Below are positions 13,719-34,636 of a DNA stretch of 64,000 bases, piece by piece. The stretch lies in the NCBI GenBank assembly GCA_037039685.1, contig JAWNGF010000002.1, positions 5,766,001-5,830,000 on the forward strand, given 5' to 3'. Each line of letters starts with the position of its first letter. Positions within the stretch are counted from its first letter, which is position 1. Source of the stretch: Ceratobasidium sp. AG-K. Lineage: Eukaryota; Basidiomycota; Agaricomycetes; Cantharellales; Ceratobasidiaceae. The notes beneath the pieces are model-generated. The model did not search any database. It saw only the letters and a list, made by a program, of their open reading frames with translations, and was not told the origin of the DNA. A program made the position numbers and the translations under genes.

Positions 13719-16323
13719 AAGTCACTTCCATAGCGGATCTACCGCCATAATTTGGACTAGGATGTGTGGAGCCAAATAGCTTGACTATCACCAGTCTAGA
13801 AGATCCCACTAGGTCGGGCGATTTTCCCCCACACCCCGCAGCCAGCCAGTTTCGCACTTTGTCTCAATTTGTTCCATCGCTGCCCACTGTTACATCATTC
13901 ATGATTCATTCCTCCATGTATCCACATTGTTATCTCTCCCTCTAGAATATATGTACGTATTTAGGCTTGGTCACAGGGGGCTGTACTTCCAATTACAATT
14001 ATATTCATCACATGCACACACCAAACTCGAACTCGGACCGTAAGGCTCGAGCACGCTCATCAACCAAAACGGGTATGTGTGGCGCGCTCAAAACGCCTCC
14101 CCTGCTGTTGCGAGGCACAGATATGTCACGATCCTGGCCCGAAGACCCTTGCCTGTCATTTGGTTCATCGCGCCACAGACAATTCCGCGGTAACGCGCCC
14201 ATGTTGGGGACCAAAATGTATTGTACTACCCAATCGGCAGAGGTCCCGCGTATGCGCGTTGGTTGGTGGTCAGTCCCCCCCCCCCCCCGGGCGCCGGTTT
14301 TGTGACCCGCTGCAAGCGGCAACAGCCAAACTGTCAAATCAAGTGGGCAGCAATTGATTCGGCAATTTCTAGAATATTGTGATTACCCACTATGGGTAAG
14401 TCCACGCATACATACAGAATGCCACCTGATTACGGAACGTCAACCTGCATAATGTGTCAATGCTTGAACTTGGCAAGAAGTGCTATCCATTGGAAAGAAA
14501 AATGGCTACCCTACGATGACGAGTTGCTGTCGCCAAACCCCGATGCTTCTACCATGATAAACCAAGAAATTGGAGGAATTTAGTTGACGATCTAATCCCG
14601 TAGTTTGTGGAACCTGAAATGGCCCACTTGTTTGCTCTTCGAGTCCGAGTTAAACCACCTCGGTGGACTAAATTTTGTAGTCCTAAAGTATCGGAAAAGT
14701 GGCGGGCCGAAGCACTCGCTCAAGCCTCTTTGATACGGGAGTAGCATGTCAGCTACGTATCCCAAGAGCCTAATGACTACGCAAATCTGTGCGACGAGGA
14801 CTCAGGGTTGAAGGTGTGTTCTTTAATCAAGAAGGGGCATGATCTAAGGGGACACCATATGTCTCTTGCTATGATCGTATCTGGCAGTCGGATCATCAGG
14901 TTCCTGTTCGGTGCGAGAAGCGTTGATCGCTGGTGTGCGAGTTTGGGGAAAGCATCCAGGTCGAAAAAGGACTGGTGCTCATGCTCAAATAGGTAAAGTC
15001 GTTGACTTGCCATGCCCTGCGCCTTACCGCTTTGTTTACGCATTATTATCTTATATCCAGGACCTCAGTTGCTTACTAAACATCGTTTCTTTTGTCGATA
15101 CACGAGCTAAATTACTAAAATTGTGAGTGTATGCGCCATCAATTCCAATCCCTTATGAGGTATCGCCGCAAGAACCCCGTAGGACGGATTAGATTGAATA
15201 TTGAGTCCCTAATCTCCCACGTTGAGCTTGTCACGTTAAGATGATTGGATCCGGAAAACAGGTATACTAACTACGACCCCGAATCGAAACCAAATGCAAC
15301 CCCATTTTTGAACTAAAGTTGATCACGCAAACATATCATTGGCACGTAACAGAAATAGGCGGGCAATGTCCGAGACGCACTCGCGGAAGGTACTCTTTGC
15401 GCGAGCGCCATTATAGGTGAATTCTGGTCGATCTGATGCCACTTTCAAAGAGCGATGATAATTTATAGCCGGGCGTTGGTCAGTTCGAACGAAATCCTAG
15501 GATCGCCGTCGACTCACGTTGATCAAATTTAGAGGGATACTGATGTACACGAGGATATGATCAATAAATTCAATGGGCTAGAACTCTATTTGTATATGCA
15601 TTCACAGAAAACAAGATCTGAGCTTTTGATGAATCTGAGCAATGAATAAGCTTGCGGATCCCACAACAGCGATTTTGGCCAGATTAGGATTTGCGTTTGA
15701 ATGCTCGTATCTCTCTCGGATGCAGAAGAGCGTACCGGGTTGGCCGCATTCGTCACGTTCGTAAACACTAACTCCCCCGGGCGGGGGACTCATCCGCACC
15801 GGTGGTACAGCCAAGGCGGTGCCATCTAGTGGGGAAACGCCGCGAAGGACGTTTTCAGTCGCAGCCTCGAGCGCCACGGACGGCGATCCTCTAATTCATA
15901 TTGCAGGGCTCTGACGAACCAGTTGAAACAGATCGAACATGAGAGTTACCTGTGGCAGGATTTCATTTATCAATTCGAGCTGTCAAGCATGTGCGTCGTC
16001 GATGGAATCTATTGGGGATATTCTGCTTTCACTCATGAAGCCTTTTTGAGGCATCGCCGGACTAACAGTGTCTCAATAGCAGCCGGGCGGTGGCGAAAAC
16101 AAGCCCTGGTTCTCAAACACTCAACAAGAGGGAGTCGCAAATAAGGAAGAAATTTAATCATAGAATTCAAGGGCATATTACTACATTAAGGAGATATGTA
16201 CGCAGACGGGTATTTTCCCAATCGGCCGGAAACTTTTCAAGAATACAGTTAGAAAATGGATACACACATCGTCGGGTCGTTCATTGATTCACGCTAGGAC
16301 GTCTTGGATTCGTATCGGATCAT
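13719..16323. other. Gene-poor 2.6-kb stretch with a 14-C homopolymer
   Basis: No protein family could be recognised. Short ORFs, such as one of 88 codons on the minus strand at 15043-14777, have no supporting features. A run of 14 C residues lies at 14275-14288. No target-duplication or inverted-repeat boundary was found. Confidence 0.45.
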
Positions 16324-19069
16324 TTAGACAATCGAGAAGGCCTTGGACTTCCAGCCCTCACCCTCCTTGGCGGCGGCCTCGCGGTCAGACTGCTTGTTGA
16401 TCCATCCGCTCTCGTGGCCGGCGTTGGGAATGAGCACCGAGTCGCGCTTCGAGACGAGCTTAAACTGCGAATCGGTCTTGCTCGCCTTGATCGAGGCCTC
16501 GTCCTTCTTGCGCTCAAACATCTCCTTGAGCACCTCGGTCCTCGACTTGTCGCCAGTAGCCTGAGCGTCGTTCATGCGGTCACGGTGGCAACTATGAATA
16601 AAGGGTGAGCGACGTGCATATATAGACGATAAACAACGCTTACCGAGCTGCTCATCGACATACTCGAGACCAGTGCGGATAGCATCCTCAATGGCCTTGG
16701 CAATCTGCTTCTTGACAAGGCCAGTGGCGAGAGGCTTGAGGATCTTGTAGAGCGCGTCATGCTTGCTCTAAACAAACGAGTAAGCGACTAATCGAAGACT
16801 GCAAGACGGACAACTCACGTCGCGAACGGAGAACTTGAGCGAGTCAAGCTTGACTCGAACGTCCTTGACATAAAAGACGGAGCTCTTGTCCTTGGGCGAG
16901 GCACTCTTGATGTGGACCTTGGCGCTCAAACCCTCACCACCCAACAAGACGTCAGCGAGACCCGAGTCACGGAGCTTGGGCATGCCAGACTTCTTGTTGA
17001 AGTAGAAAGCAACGTCGCGCATGTCGGCCTGAATGTGGCCAAACGAAAGAGTGAGATCGTGCGCCTGCTCATCGCTGATTGACTTGTAAGGGGAGAACTT
17101 GACATAGTTGTGGGCCTCGATCTCGACAACGTTGGGGAAGAGGTTCTTGCCCTGGAGCGTAAGGTTCTCGATGACGAGGTCAAGCTGGTTGTCGGTGTAC
17201 TCGATACGGGGAATGGGAATGTAACCGATCTGTTCAACGAGAGTAGGGAGAATGACGCGGCGGATGTCCTGCCAAAGCGAGGGCTTGAAGGTGAGGCTGC
17301 CGTTGGAATCGAAGAGCAGGTCGCGAGTGAGACGCTTCCAGTCTTCTCCGAAGCGCTTGTTGAGCGGATCGTCGCCCATAGCGTTGAACCAGGCCTGGAT
17401 GGCATCGAAGAGGTTGTCCTTGTGAGCCTTGTACTTGTGGTCGAAGAAGGCACGACCCTCTTCGCGAATCTCGTCGCCACGCGAGTTGCACTGGGGCTGG
17501 AGAACGTAGCCGGGCTCGAGCAAGACCTTGCGAACGTACTCGTCCATCTTCCTGAACCAGGCACGGAGGTCCTCGTCCTTTTGCGCATCGTCCCAGAGAG
17601 TGCCGGCGGCATCGAGGATCGGGTCCATCGACTTGCCATTGGCGAAGCGCTCGAGAAGAGTGCGGAGCTCGCGAGTGGCATTGCGGAGGGAAGCATCGCC
17701 CCTGAGGGTCTATTTGAAACGTTAAACGCAAGCTCGACTTGGGGAATTTAGGCTTACGTTGGCAGAATCCTGGCCGGCAGAAGCGGCGGTCCTCGAGTGG
17801 CCGTGATAGGTCTCGATGGCGCTAAGGAACCAGCGGATGGCATCCTGGTAATCGTCGTGCTTCTGGCACTCAACAATAACCTTCTTCATACGATAGATAA
17901 ACTGGTCGCGGCGTTCCTCAGGGAACTCTTCACGAAGGAAGTCGCGAGCCTGGTCGACCTGGTCGTTGGCGCGGTCCTTGTGCTCCTGAGGGATGCGGTC
18001 GCGCACTCCCATGATCTTCTCGCGGAGACTCTAAACGAATGGTCAGATAGCGCCAGAGCAGGAAATGCAGATACTGACCCTCTTGGCAACTTCACCCTTT
18101 TCTTCATCGGGGGCACCCTCGACGCGGGCCTGAACCTCTCGGCGGTGGGCATCGCCTTCGGCCTTGGCCTCTTCCTTCTTCTGGAGAGCCTGGTTCTTGA
18201 GAGCCTCAGCATCACCTTGAGCGCCAGCCAAGTCCTTGCGGGTGCCATCATTGTAGCCGACGGTCGTGCCTTCATGAGGATGATGCTGAATGTCACCTCC
18301 ACCAACGGGGTTCTTGACTTGGAGGGTTGGAGTCTCGCCGGGGCCAAGAACCCTGCCGTCGGCCGACTTCCATTGGTCAGAGGGCGCGGGATCGTCGACA
18401 CGAGCGAGTTGCTCTTGGTTGGGACGGACAGACTCGACAGCCTTGCCAGCGCCGCGAGCAAAGAGATCGCGGCCGATGAGTCCAAAGTCGGAGAGCAGCT
18501 TGCGGGCCTCGGAGTTGGTGGCAAAGAGAGTAAGAAGGGTACGAAGATGCTTGACTGCCTGCTGGCCGTCCTTGTGAGCGTCGTCCTTGTTCACGGGGAC
18601 GACATCGCCATCTTGCTTGGCGCGAGAGAGATCGGTGCCTTGGGTATGGAAGATGAAGTTTGGAAGAGTTCGTCAGTGTTCTTCTGAGCGATGATGATGC
18701 GGGCCTGAAACAAAGTTAGTCGAGGTTCGAATAGGGTCGAGTCCACTCACAGTCTCAATGATGTCACGAGCGTCTTGAATGAGCTTCTTTCCCTCAGGGC
18801 TGAGAGCGTTTTGGTCAACGGGCGAGTGGTCGTGGACATACTTGAGGGTCTCGTCGATTTGTTGGTTGTCGGGCATCCGGCCTTGACGGAACGCTTCGAT
18901 GACGCCATAGAAACGCATCTGCAACATAGTTAGATTAACATGATACATAAAAGAAGAGTCGCACCTTGCGGTCAACGTCGGCTTGCATATTCGCAGCCAC
19001 GGTGGGCTCGGTGACGCTGTTGGCGCCAGGGTGGGCAGAAGTATCTTTGGTCGCTTGGGGAAGAGACAT
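16324..19069 (-). CDS. HAM1-like family protein (HAM1_N/HAM1_C type), apparent 1-nt frameshift
   Basis: Fungal HAM1-like proteins are large soluble proteins with a C-terminal BPI/lipid-transfer-like region; their function is poorly known. Exons: 19069-18965, 18918-18751, a third starting at 18709 and ending at 18079, 18030-17758, 17709-16819, 16767-16664 and 16591-16324. Exon 3 opens as ARIIIAQKNTDELFQ and must then continue as NFIFHTQGTDL, which lies one base out of frame at 18657-18661. No splice pair can restore it without losing this stretch, so a base appears to be missing from a short homopolymer. The central part (IEYTDNQLDLVIENL) is the HAM1_C-like core. The last intron is drawn with a GTATGT donor at 16663. 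The alternative GTAAGC donor at 16643 keeps YVDEQL but loses frame. This could be assembly error or a recent lesion. Confidence 0.75.
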
Positions 19070-19114
19070 CGTATAACGGAGTAGAGTGTCGAACAGAGGG
19101 CCTTAGGGTGGACG

Positions 19115-19121
19115 TTATATA
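19115..19121 (-). promoter_or_regulatory. TATA-like box upstream of HAM1-like gene
   Basis: TATATAA read on the minus strand lies about 46 bp upstream of the start codon at 19069. This is a plausible TATA element for this gene; position and sequence are the only evidence. Confidence 0.35.
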
Positions 19122-19705
19122 GCGTCGTTGACAGGCCTTTGCATCACTCGACGTCATTCTGAATTGGAGCGGTGACGTATCCACATTCTCGACTTCGCCA
19201 CTAATCTATCATGTTCTTCCGCTGTTTTTAGTAATACAGCTGGATTGCCGGTCCCGACGCATTCTGAACAAGAAGACTACATATATGCTCCCGACAGCAT
19301 CGACGCCGACGAGCTCGATGCTCTCGGCGCTTATACTCGATGACCTCGGGTCAGGGTCTTCGGGGCCGTCGATCAAGCCAGGGGAAATAATGATGTCATC
19401 CCCGTTACCTCACCGATAACGCAAACACCTCATACCTCGCTCACCATCAGCTTCTCATCGATCACAACGAGTCCGAATAGAACATCAAGCTCCAAATAGA
19501 TTGAAAATTTTCAGTCATAGCATACAAGACAATGTCCAAAAAGAACGAACAAAAGAAACAAAAAAAAAAACATCTACGGTTGCTCTGCCAGAGTCCAACA
19601 CCAGAGATGTCCTTACCACGCCTAGTAAAGTGGCCAACCCGCCTGAGCCCGACATCGATACTCCTTCGGGTCCGAATTCAAATCGCCACCATCATCTGGA
19701 GCTTC
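19122..19705. other. Intergenic, 5' flank of HAM1-like gene / 3' flank of membrane protein
   Basis: About 0.6 kb with an A-rich run near 19560-19570. The plus-strand ORFs that enter 19.7-19.9 kb overlap the antisense membrane-protein gene and have no family support. Confidence 0.4.
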
Positions 19706-21679
19706 CTACCTTGGACGGTAATATCCGTCGATCTCAGAAGTTGGGGACGAGTACACGGGTGCTCCACCTTGTGGCGCCTCGGAAGTTGTGGAGAACAACG
19801 GTGTCGAGTGTCTGGGGCTTCGGGGTGATGAAGGCACGAAGAACTCGGAACGTTGTGGAGACTCGTCCAGCGCGCGTAGTGTCGGCCTATACTCGGTAGT
19901 GTTTCCCGTCTGCGTCGACATGACGGTCGAGTCAGACATTCTCCGTCGAAGGTTTCGCAGAGCTTGCGAGACGTCTGTTTGGAGGTGGGCAGGCGGCTGA
20001 GGCGGAGTCATGCTCAGGACCGATGGCTGAGGCGGGGTGGAGAGGTACGACTGCTGGGGTGGCGATGAGGAGATGAATGACTGCTGAGGTGGTGAATATG
20101 CCGAGGGTGACTGTTGAAGCGGAGACGAGTGCTGGGGCGACGATGTCAACGCAAAGTAGCTCTGTCCTGATTCGACCATCCCTGCCTGAGGCAGGCTAGC
20201 ACCCAAGAATGCCGGGCTAACATAAGCCGCAGGCGGGAACGCCATGGAACCCACTTGACTTGGGCTCGGGGAGTATGGCGATGGACTGGGTAGTGTTTGG
20301 ATACCGGTTGAGGTGGGTGCAATATATAATGGAGATGGTGTGCTAATGCTCGCATACGGGTTCGACTGAGCCAGGCTCGTATGCGCCATACGATCGAACG
20401 CGAATGGATCAACGACGGAGCCAGACATCATGCTATCCACTCCAGTCGAGGACCTATGCATTGGAGGTCTTGGGTCGAGGTTGAACGAGTTCACGGGTGG
20501 GGAGGGGAAATGATTCAAGTTCGAGCTCGATAACGCAGGTCCTATGCTTGTCATTTCCGAGAGAGCAAATGTCGACGTCGACGGTCCCATATTCGGGGGT
20601 GAGGAACTAAGGCCGGGTGTGTATTGGGCGTCGAAGTTGGTTATATGCGGAGAACCAGGGACATAGGGTGGGAATGTATTTGAGTGAGTCAAGAATGGCT
20701 TGGCAGTTAACGGGGTTGCCACTGGGCTGCACGCAAATGGGTCGGCATCAAGCGTCATCCGCGTAGCGCTTGAAAAATGCTTCGAAACCGGCGGCTTGCT
20801 GACGACCAACGAATTGGAAGCCAGAGGATCCACGTCTGCAGTTCCAGATGAAGCCACTGCCACGTTCCTGGGTGGCGCCGCGCTGGCCGCACTTGCCCTC
20901 GCACTTCCACCCTGCACGTCCATCGAAAGTGCTGTGTAATCCGACATTGTGACACTGGGAGTAAAGTGCACCCTTCCCGGCCCGGTCTCCCTCAGGTCCG
21001 ACTCTGCCTCGCCGGTCCGCTCAGGTCGCGCCGGCCGCCGCTCCCCGTCGGTGTCGTCTGTAGACCGAGTGCGCCGACTAGCGTCTGCAGACCAGAATTC
21101 AGACACCCTGTCCGCGCTAATCTTTCGTTTCTTCTCAGATTGGAGTTTACTGGGGGGTGGGGATTGGGATTGAGGTTGAGACTGGGCGCGTTGCCGTGCA
21201 AGAGCGAGTGTTCGTTCGCGTCGCCGCCGCCGAAGTGTGCACCGGGTAAGGACGATGATGCATGTAAGAAGTGTAAGCACTGTCCAAGATGAAATTAAAT
21301 TTCAACGCGTTGTTGCCCAGAATGGGAACGTACCTCCTAGACCAATAATCACCATCCCAACTGCAAACAGCTTTCCTTTGGGCGTGAAGAGCTTGTCTGC
21401 GGTGGATACGCTTGTAGGGGAATCTTCGATATCTGAGGCCGAGGCTGTGACGACTACAGATTTGGGGTCGACTGTCCCACTGGCTGAAGGGTCCCAGACA
21501 AGGGAAACGGTGTTGACCCCAGAGTAGCTCGCGACAGCAGTTGAAGTAACGACCACGCTCGATGTTGACGCGGTCAAAGATGCTCCAGGATCCTTATCAG
21601 GAGGACCATTGTTGGGAAATTGGCGTCTTGAGCGGGAAAGAAATTTGGTAGGGGTAGGGAGAGGAGAGTCCAGCTCCAT
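19706..21679 (-). CDS. Single-pass membrane protein with Ser/Thr-rich ectodomain and Pro/Ser-rich tail
   Basis: Two exons (21679-21334 and 21279-19706) join through a GT-AG intron to give 640 codons exactly. The first roughly 95 residues are rich in Ser, Thr and Val, with no clear cleavable signal peptide. One hydrophobic helix is completed across the intron (KLFAVGMVIIGLG then VLTLLTCIIVL). It is followed at once by CTLRRRRRERT, a strong positive-inside stop-transfer signal. The remaining roughly 480 residues are low-complexity Ser/Pro/Gln with repeated SPPQQS-type motifs, a likely disordered cytoplasmic tail. This layout resembles fungal Mid2/Wsc-like wall sensors, but no WSC or other named domain is seen. 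A sensor role is only a hypothesis. Confidence 0.7.
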
Positions 21680-21850
21680 GGTCTGGCCAGCAAAAATAAA
21701 AACAAGAAAACGAAAGTGCAGGGCAAAAGAAAGTGCTTATCCCCGATGGGCCTAGCTAATGAAAAAACGACGGATGATTACCAGCGCAAGCTTCCGATCA
21801 TGCTCGCACGCGGTCGGGGAGAGGCGATCTAAAATCGACACCAAGGCACG

Positions 21851-21857
21851 TTATATA
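21851..21857 (-). promoter_or_regulatory. TATA-like box upstream of membrane-protein gene
   Basis: TATATAA on the minus strand about 170 bp upstream of the start codon at 21679. It is the only TATA-like site noted in the 746-bp divergent interval shared with the TOR gene. Confidence 0.3.
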
Positions 21858-22425
21858 GGCTAACCAGGCGCAGCAGAAGTTGTATGCGTACGAAGCACAG
21901 AGATTCTCAATTGGTCGTCCAGCAACAGCCAGTTGGGAGGTTCGCAGAATCAAGAGGATACCGCAGTGAGGGATTTGACTTTGGTGGGGAAGGAAAGAGA
22001 ATTACCAGAGTGGGCTCGGCCGCCATGAGGTATTTAGGGAGAGAGAAAAAAGGGCCACATGGGAAGGGCTCAAAGTAAGAAGTGATCTGTTGATAGTCCA
22101 TTGATACAGGCGGTGGATCAAACAGTGATCTTTGGCAGTAAGGATGCCGAAACGGTCGATTACCATAGTTACGGCCGCTGAAGACCGATTTGTTTTAAGA
22201 AATATGAAGTATTCCCTCCAAGGTAGGGGAGGTGTGACGGTGGCCAAGCACAACCTGATTTGGGGTAGTGATGGGAATCAGCGGGGAAATGCGTGGAAAT
22301 AGTCCTGTAATTAAGATATCCGCGTAAGCAGAATGTCCACGTAATAACTATGGTTAGATTAGATTAGATGATGGTTGTACCCCACATCCAAATCGCGTCC
22401 ACCACCGGGCGACTCTAGCCCAAAC

Positions 22426-32243
<9,818 letters not shown>

Positions 32244-32824
32244 GGTGCTAAGAAACATGTATCGCATCATTGTTAACCCAGCTCTGCTCAGGTGATGGTC
32301 TCACATATCGCAAGATTTGATGTATTCGCACTTGTTCAAGCCCCTTGATTCCTAATGTGTACCCAATTCCATCTTACGCAAAGTTGCTTTTTCTGTTACA
32401 CGTGTCTTACCTCTACGCTGTCCACCTTGTTTTGGTTATTTCTCATGTGCATGGGTCTCATGTTCATTTTGCTATCCGATCCTAATCGCATGATCTTTGG
32501 TTACTATATCTTTGCCAATGTCGACCTTGAACTAGGCCTATGAAGGTTGTGCCGGACTTTGATGTTTCTTTGCTGTGATTGCGATCAAGTTTCCCAGGGC
32601 ATTTGCGCAAAGCAATACCCGTAATACCAGGCCTTGAATCAAAACACGCCCATAGGATCACGTAGCATGCGCATATACTAGGCTTTATATATAACTACGA
32701 GTTATTCACGCATTATTCATATTCAAATGTACTGAAAGGAATGCGAACCCTGGGGGAACTGTTCGATGAACGACCAAGTTTAAACGTTTGCGTCGTACGA
32801 GGGTGAAGTACATTTAGCTGCGGC
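32244..32824. other. Intergenic between convergent tor and CFEM genes
   Basis: About 580 bp separates the TOR stop from the CFEM stop. It is A/T-rich, and no gene was recognised. Terminators for both genes must lie here but no specific signal is distinctive. Confidence 0.4.
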
Positions 32825-33121
32825 TTAGGAACAAGTCTCCTGCTGAAGTTCCAGGGCACGGGCATATTCCTGCGCGTTGCAGTTGGAGTGGATGCACGCG
32901 CCAGCCGCGCTTCGGAACGCAGGGTTACTGCACACGCAAGAGACGTCCGTGCTGTGTAGCGATACTAACTCCCGGAACGGGCACGCAACGAGACGAACTC
33001 ACTAGCTTGAACAATACTGGTCCGCGGCTGCTTGGGCGGAACAATTTTCCACGCAGCTCGGGGCAATCTGAGCCAGCGCAGCCGCACAGAACGCAAATAC
33101 GATTGCAAGAGTGAGGCGCAT
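32825..33121 (-). CDS. Small secreted CFEM-domain protein
   Basis: Two short exons (33121-33003 and 32951-32825) joined through a 51-nt GT-AG intron encode 81 residues. The start gives a textbook signal peptide (MRLTLAIVFAFCAAALA). Eight cysteines follow in CFEM order: Cys-x3-Cys, Cys, Cys-Val-Cys (VSCVCSNPAF), then three more, ending in ETCS. The CFEM domain is fungal-specific and is found in surface proteins and effectors, some of which bind haem. This protein is close to the minimum CFEM size and has no GPI tail, so it is probably released. Each exon alone is under 130 nt, so ORF scans miss it. A TATA box sits about 117 bp upstream. Which activity it has cannot be told from sequence. Confidence 0.82.
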
Positions 33122-33237
33122 AGTGCCGGCTGAGGTTAACTTGTGGAATACACTGTTGGTTGGTACCAGGTACGTTAGACGAAGGAGCTTTTAGAGATAA
33201 AATAAAATAAAATAAAACAAGCTTGCCGGGCCTTTTT

Positions 33238-33245
33238 CTTTTATA
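33238..33245 (-). promoter_or_regulatory. TATA box of the CFEM gene
   Basis: TATAAAAG on the minus strand, about 117 bp upstream of the CFEM start codon, next to an AATAA/AAATA-rich stretch. Confidence 0.45.
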
Positions 33246-34636
33246 CCTTCAGCTTCCCGAAAGTACTCGGATAGGAGTACGCACATTACTAGCTCAACCG
33301 TTGTGAGCATCGGTACACGTAAGGGCATATGACGCACGTACATCATAGCAATACATAATTGCAACCTCCGTATTGTGTGAGTTTGAGAGATTTACTAGGT
33401 TCACTGTGACTAATTGACAGCTACGAGCTCTCAGACTGCTCTGATTCAATTCTGACCCTACACCTTAGTTTGATTGCAGTCTGAGAATATGGAAGAATTG
33501 GCAATTCCTAAACTAGTCCGTCCGAGGTATGATCAACTCCAAGCGCAGTGCGCCTATCCAGTCAGCCCTGCTCGCTGTATGCGCCAATATACAACGGTCA
33601 CGAGAATATTATTGTTTTCCGCTGGCCTCCAGCTACCTGTGCGAATGTCCAAATCATGGTATGTAGGAGCACGTCAAACAACAAGAGCTTAAGCGCTTGG
33701 CACGAATTTTCAGCTGCGGGAGTGCTAGGCTCGAGATGACTGCAACCAAGTCGATGTGACAGCTAGAACGACCTAAGACTTCCTGATCGATTGACGTGGC
33801 ATATATGATTTATAAATGCCCCAGTGGGGAGGTGATTGCCATTTACAGGCTGGAAGGAGGAACCACCAGAGAGGATTAATCAAGCGACAGGCTTAAGCCG
33901 CGCATATAATCAGCAAAGTGAAACGTTATTGTGTCCTCCGTCATGTAGTTGACTCATGATGTACCCGGAAGGTGACCATGGTTTTGTAAGTTGTACCTCT
34001 TAGAGTTAATTTTGAGGGGCTTTGTAGGGTATTTCACAGCTCTACAGGCAGAAATTGCTTGTATTATGCAGCTTTTGCTCTGAATCTAACTGTACTGTTT
34101 TCCAATGAAAGGAAGGGTGATCACACGTCCTAAATGGCCCTGACCCGACGCTTAAATTTGCAGCGTCATCCATCCCACGGTCTTCGGACCCAATCAGTAC
34201 GACACCTCCATTCCCTTATAACCACACATGTCCCCCCTATACACACTTATCCCGCACTCTGAAATATTTTCTCCACAACTACCCTTGCTAATGTGTCAGT
34301 CATATAAACTAGCGTAGCCTTCCAATGTGCGACTCCATAGTGTTTCAGCTATTTGGGTGGAGGGTGGTAATCCAGGTGAGAATCAGTTGTTTGCGATACA
34401 TGGTACTGTGGATCGCGCCCCGTTATGACACAACACGTGACCACGGTTGACGCAGGAGTAGAATCGTTCCATTTGATCGTTTTGACCACCCTCCTGGTTT
34501 CACTGGACGAGGTACACAGCTGGACTTCAGCGCACGACGCGTTGGGATTGAAACGAAGATAAAATATGCCATCGGTAGGAATAAAGTACAGCCCGCTCTA
34601 AGGGGATCAAGGGAAACAATACATCCGAGGTCCTGT
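33246..34636. other. Intergenic 1.4 kb, nothing recognised
   Basis: The stretch between the CFEM promoter and the 3' end of the PIF1 gene holds only short ORFs. No repeat boundaries, RNA gene or domain fragment was seen. Confidence 0.4.

Noticed and set aside
14777..15877. Hypothetical genes on the minus strand at 14.8-15.9 kb
   Set aside because: Short ORFs with no domain, no signal peptide and no convincing splice partners.
17110..18687. Long plus-strand ORFs (about 210 and 296 codons) opposite the HAM1-like gene
   Set aside because: They are antisense shadows of a GC-rich coding region; the minus-strand protein has family features and correct splice sites.
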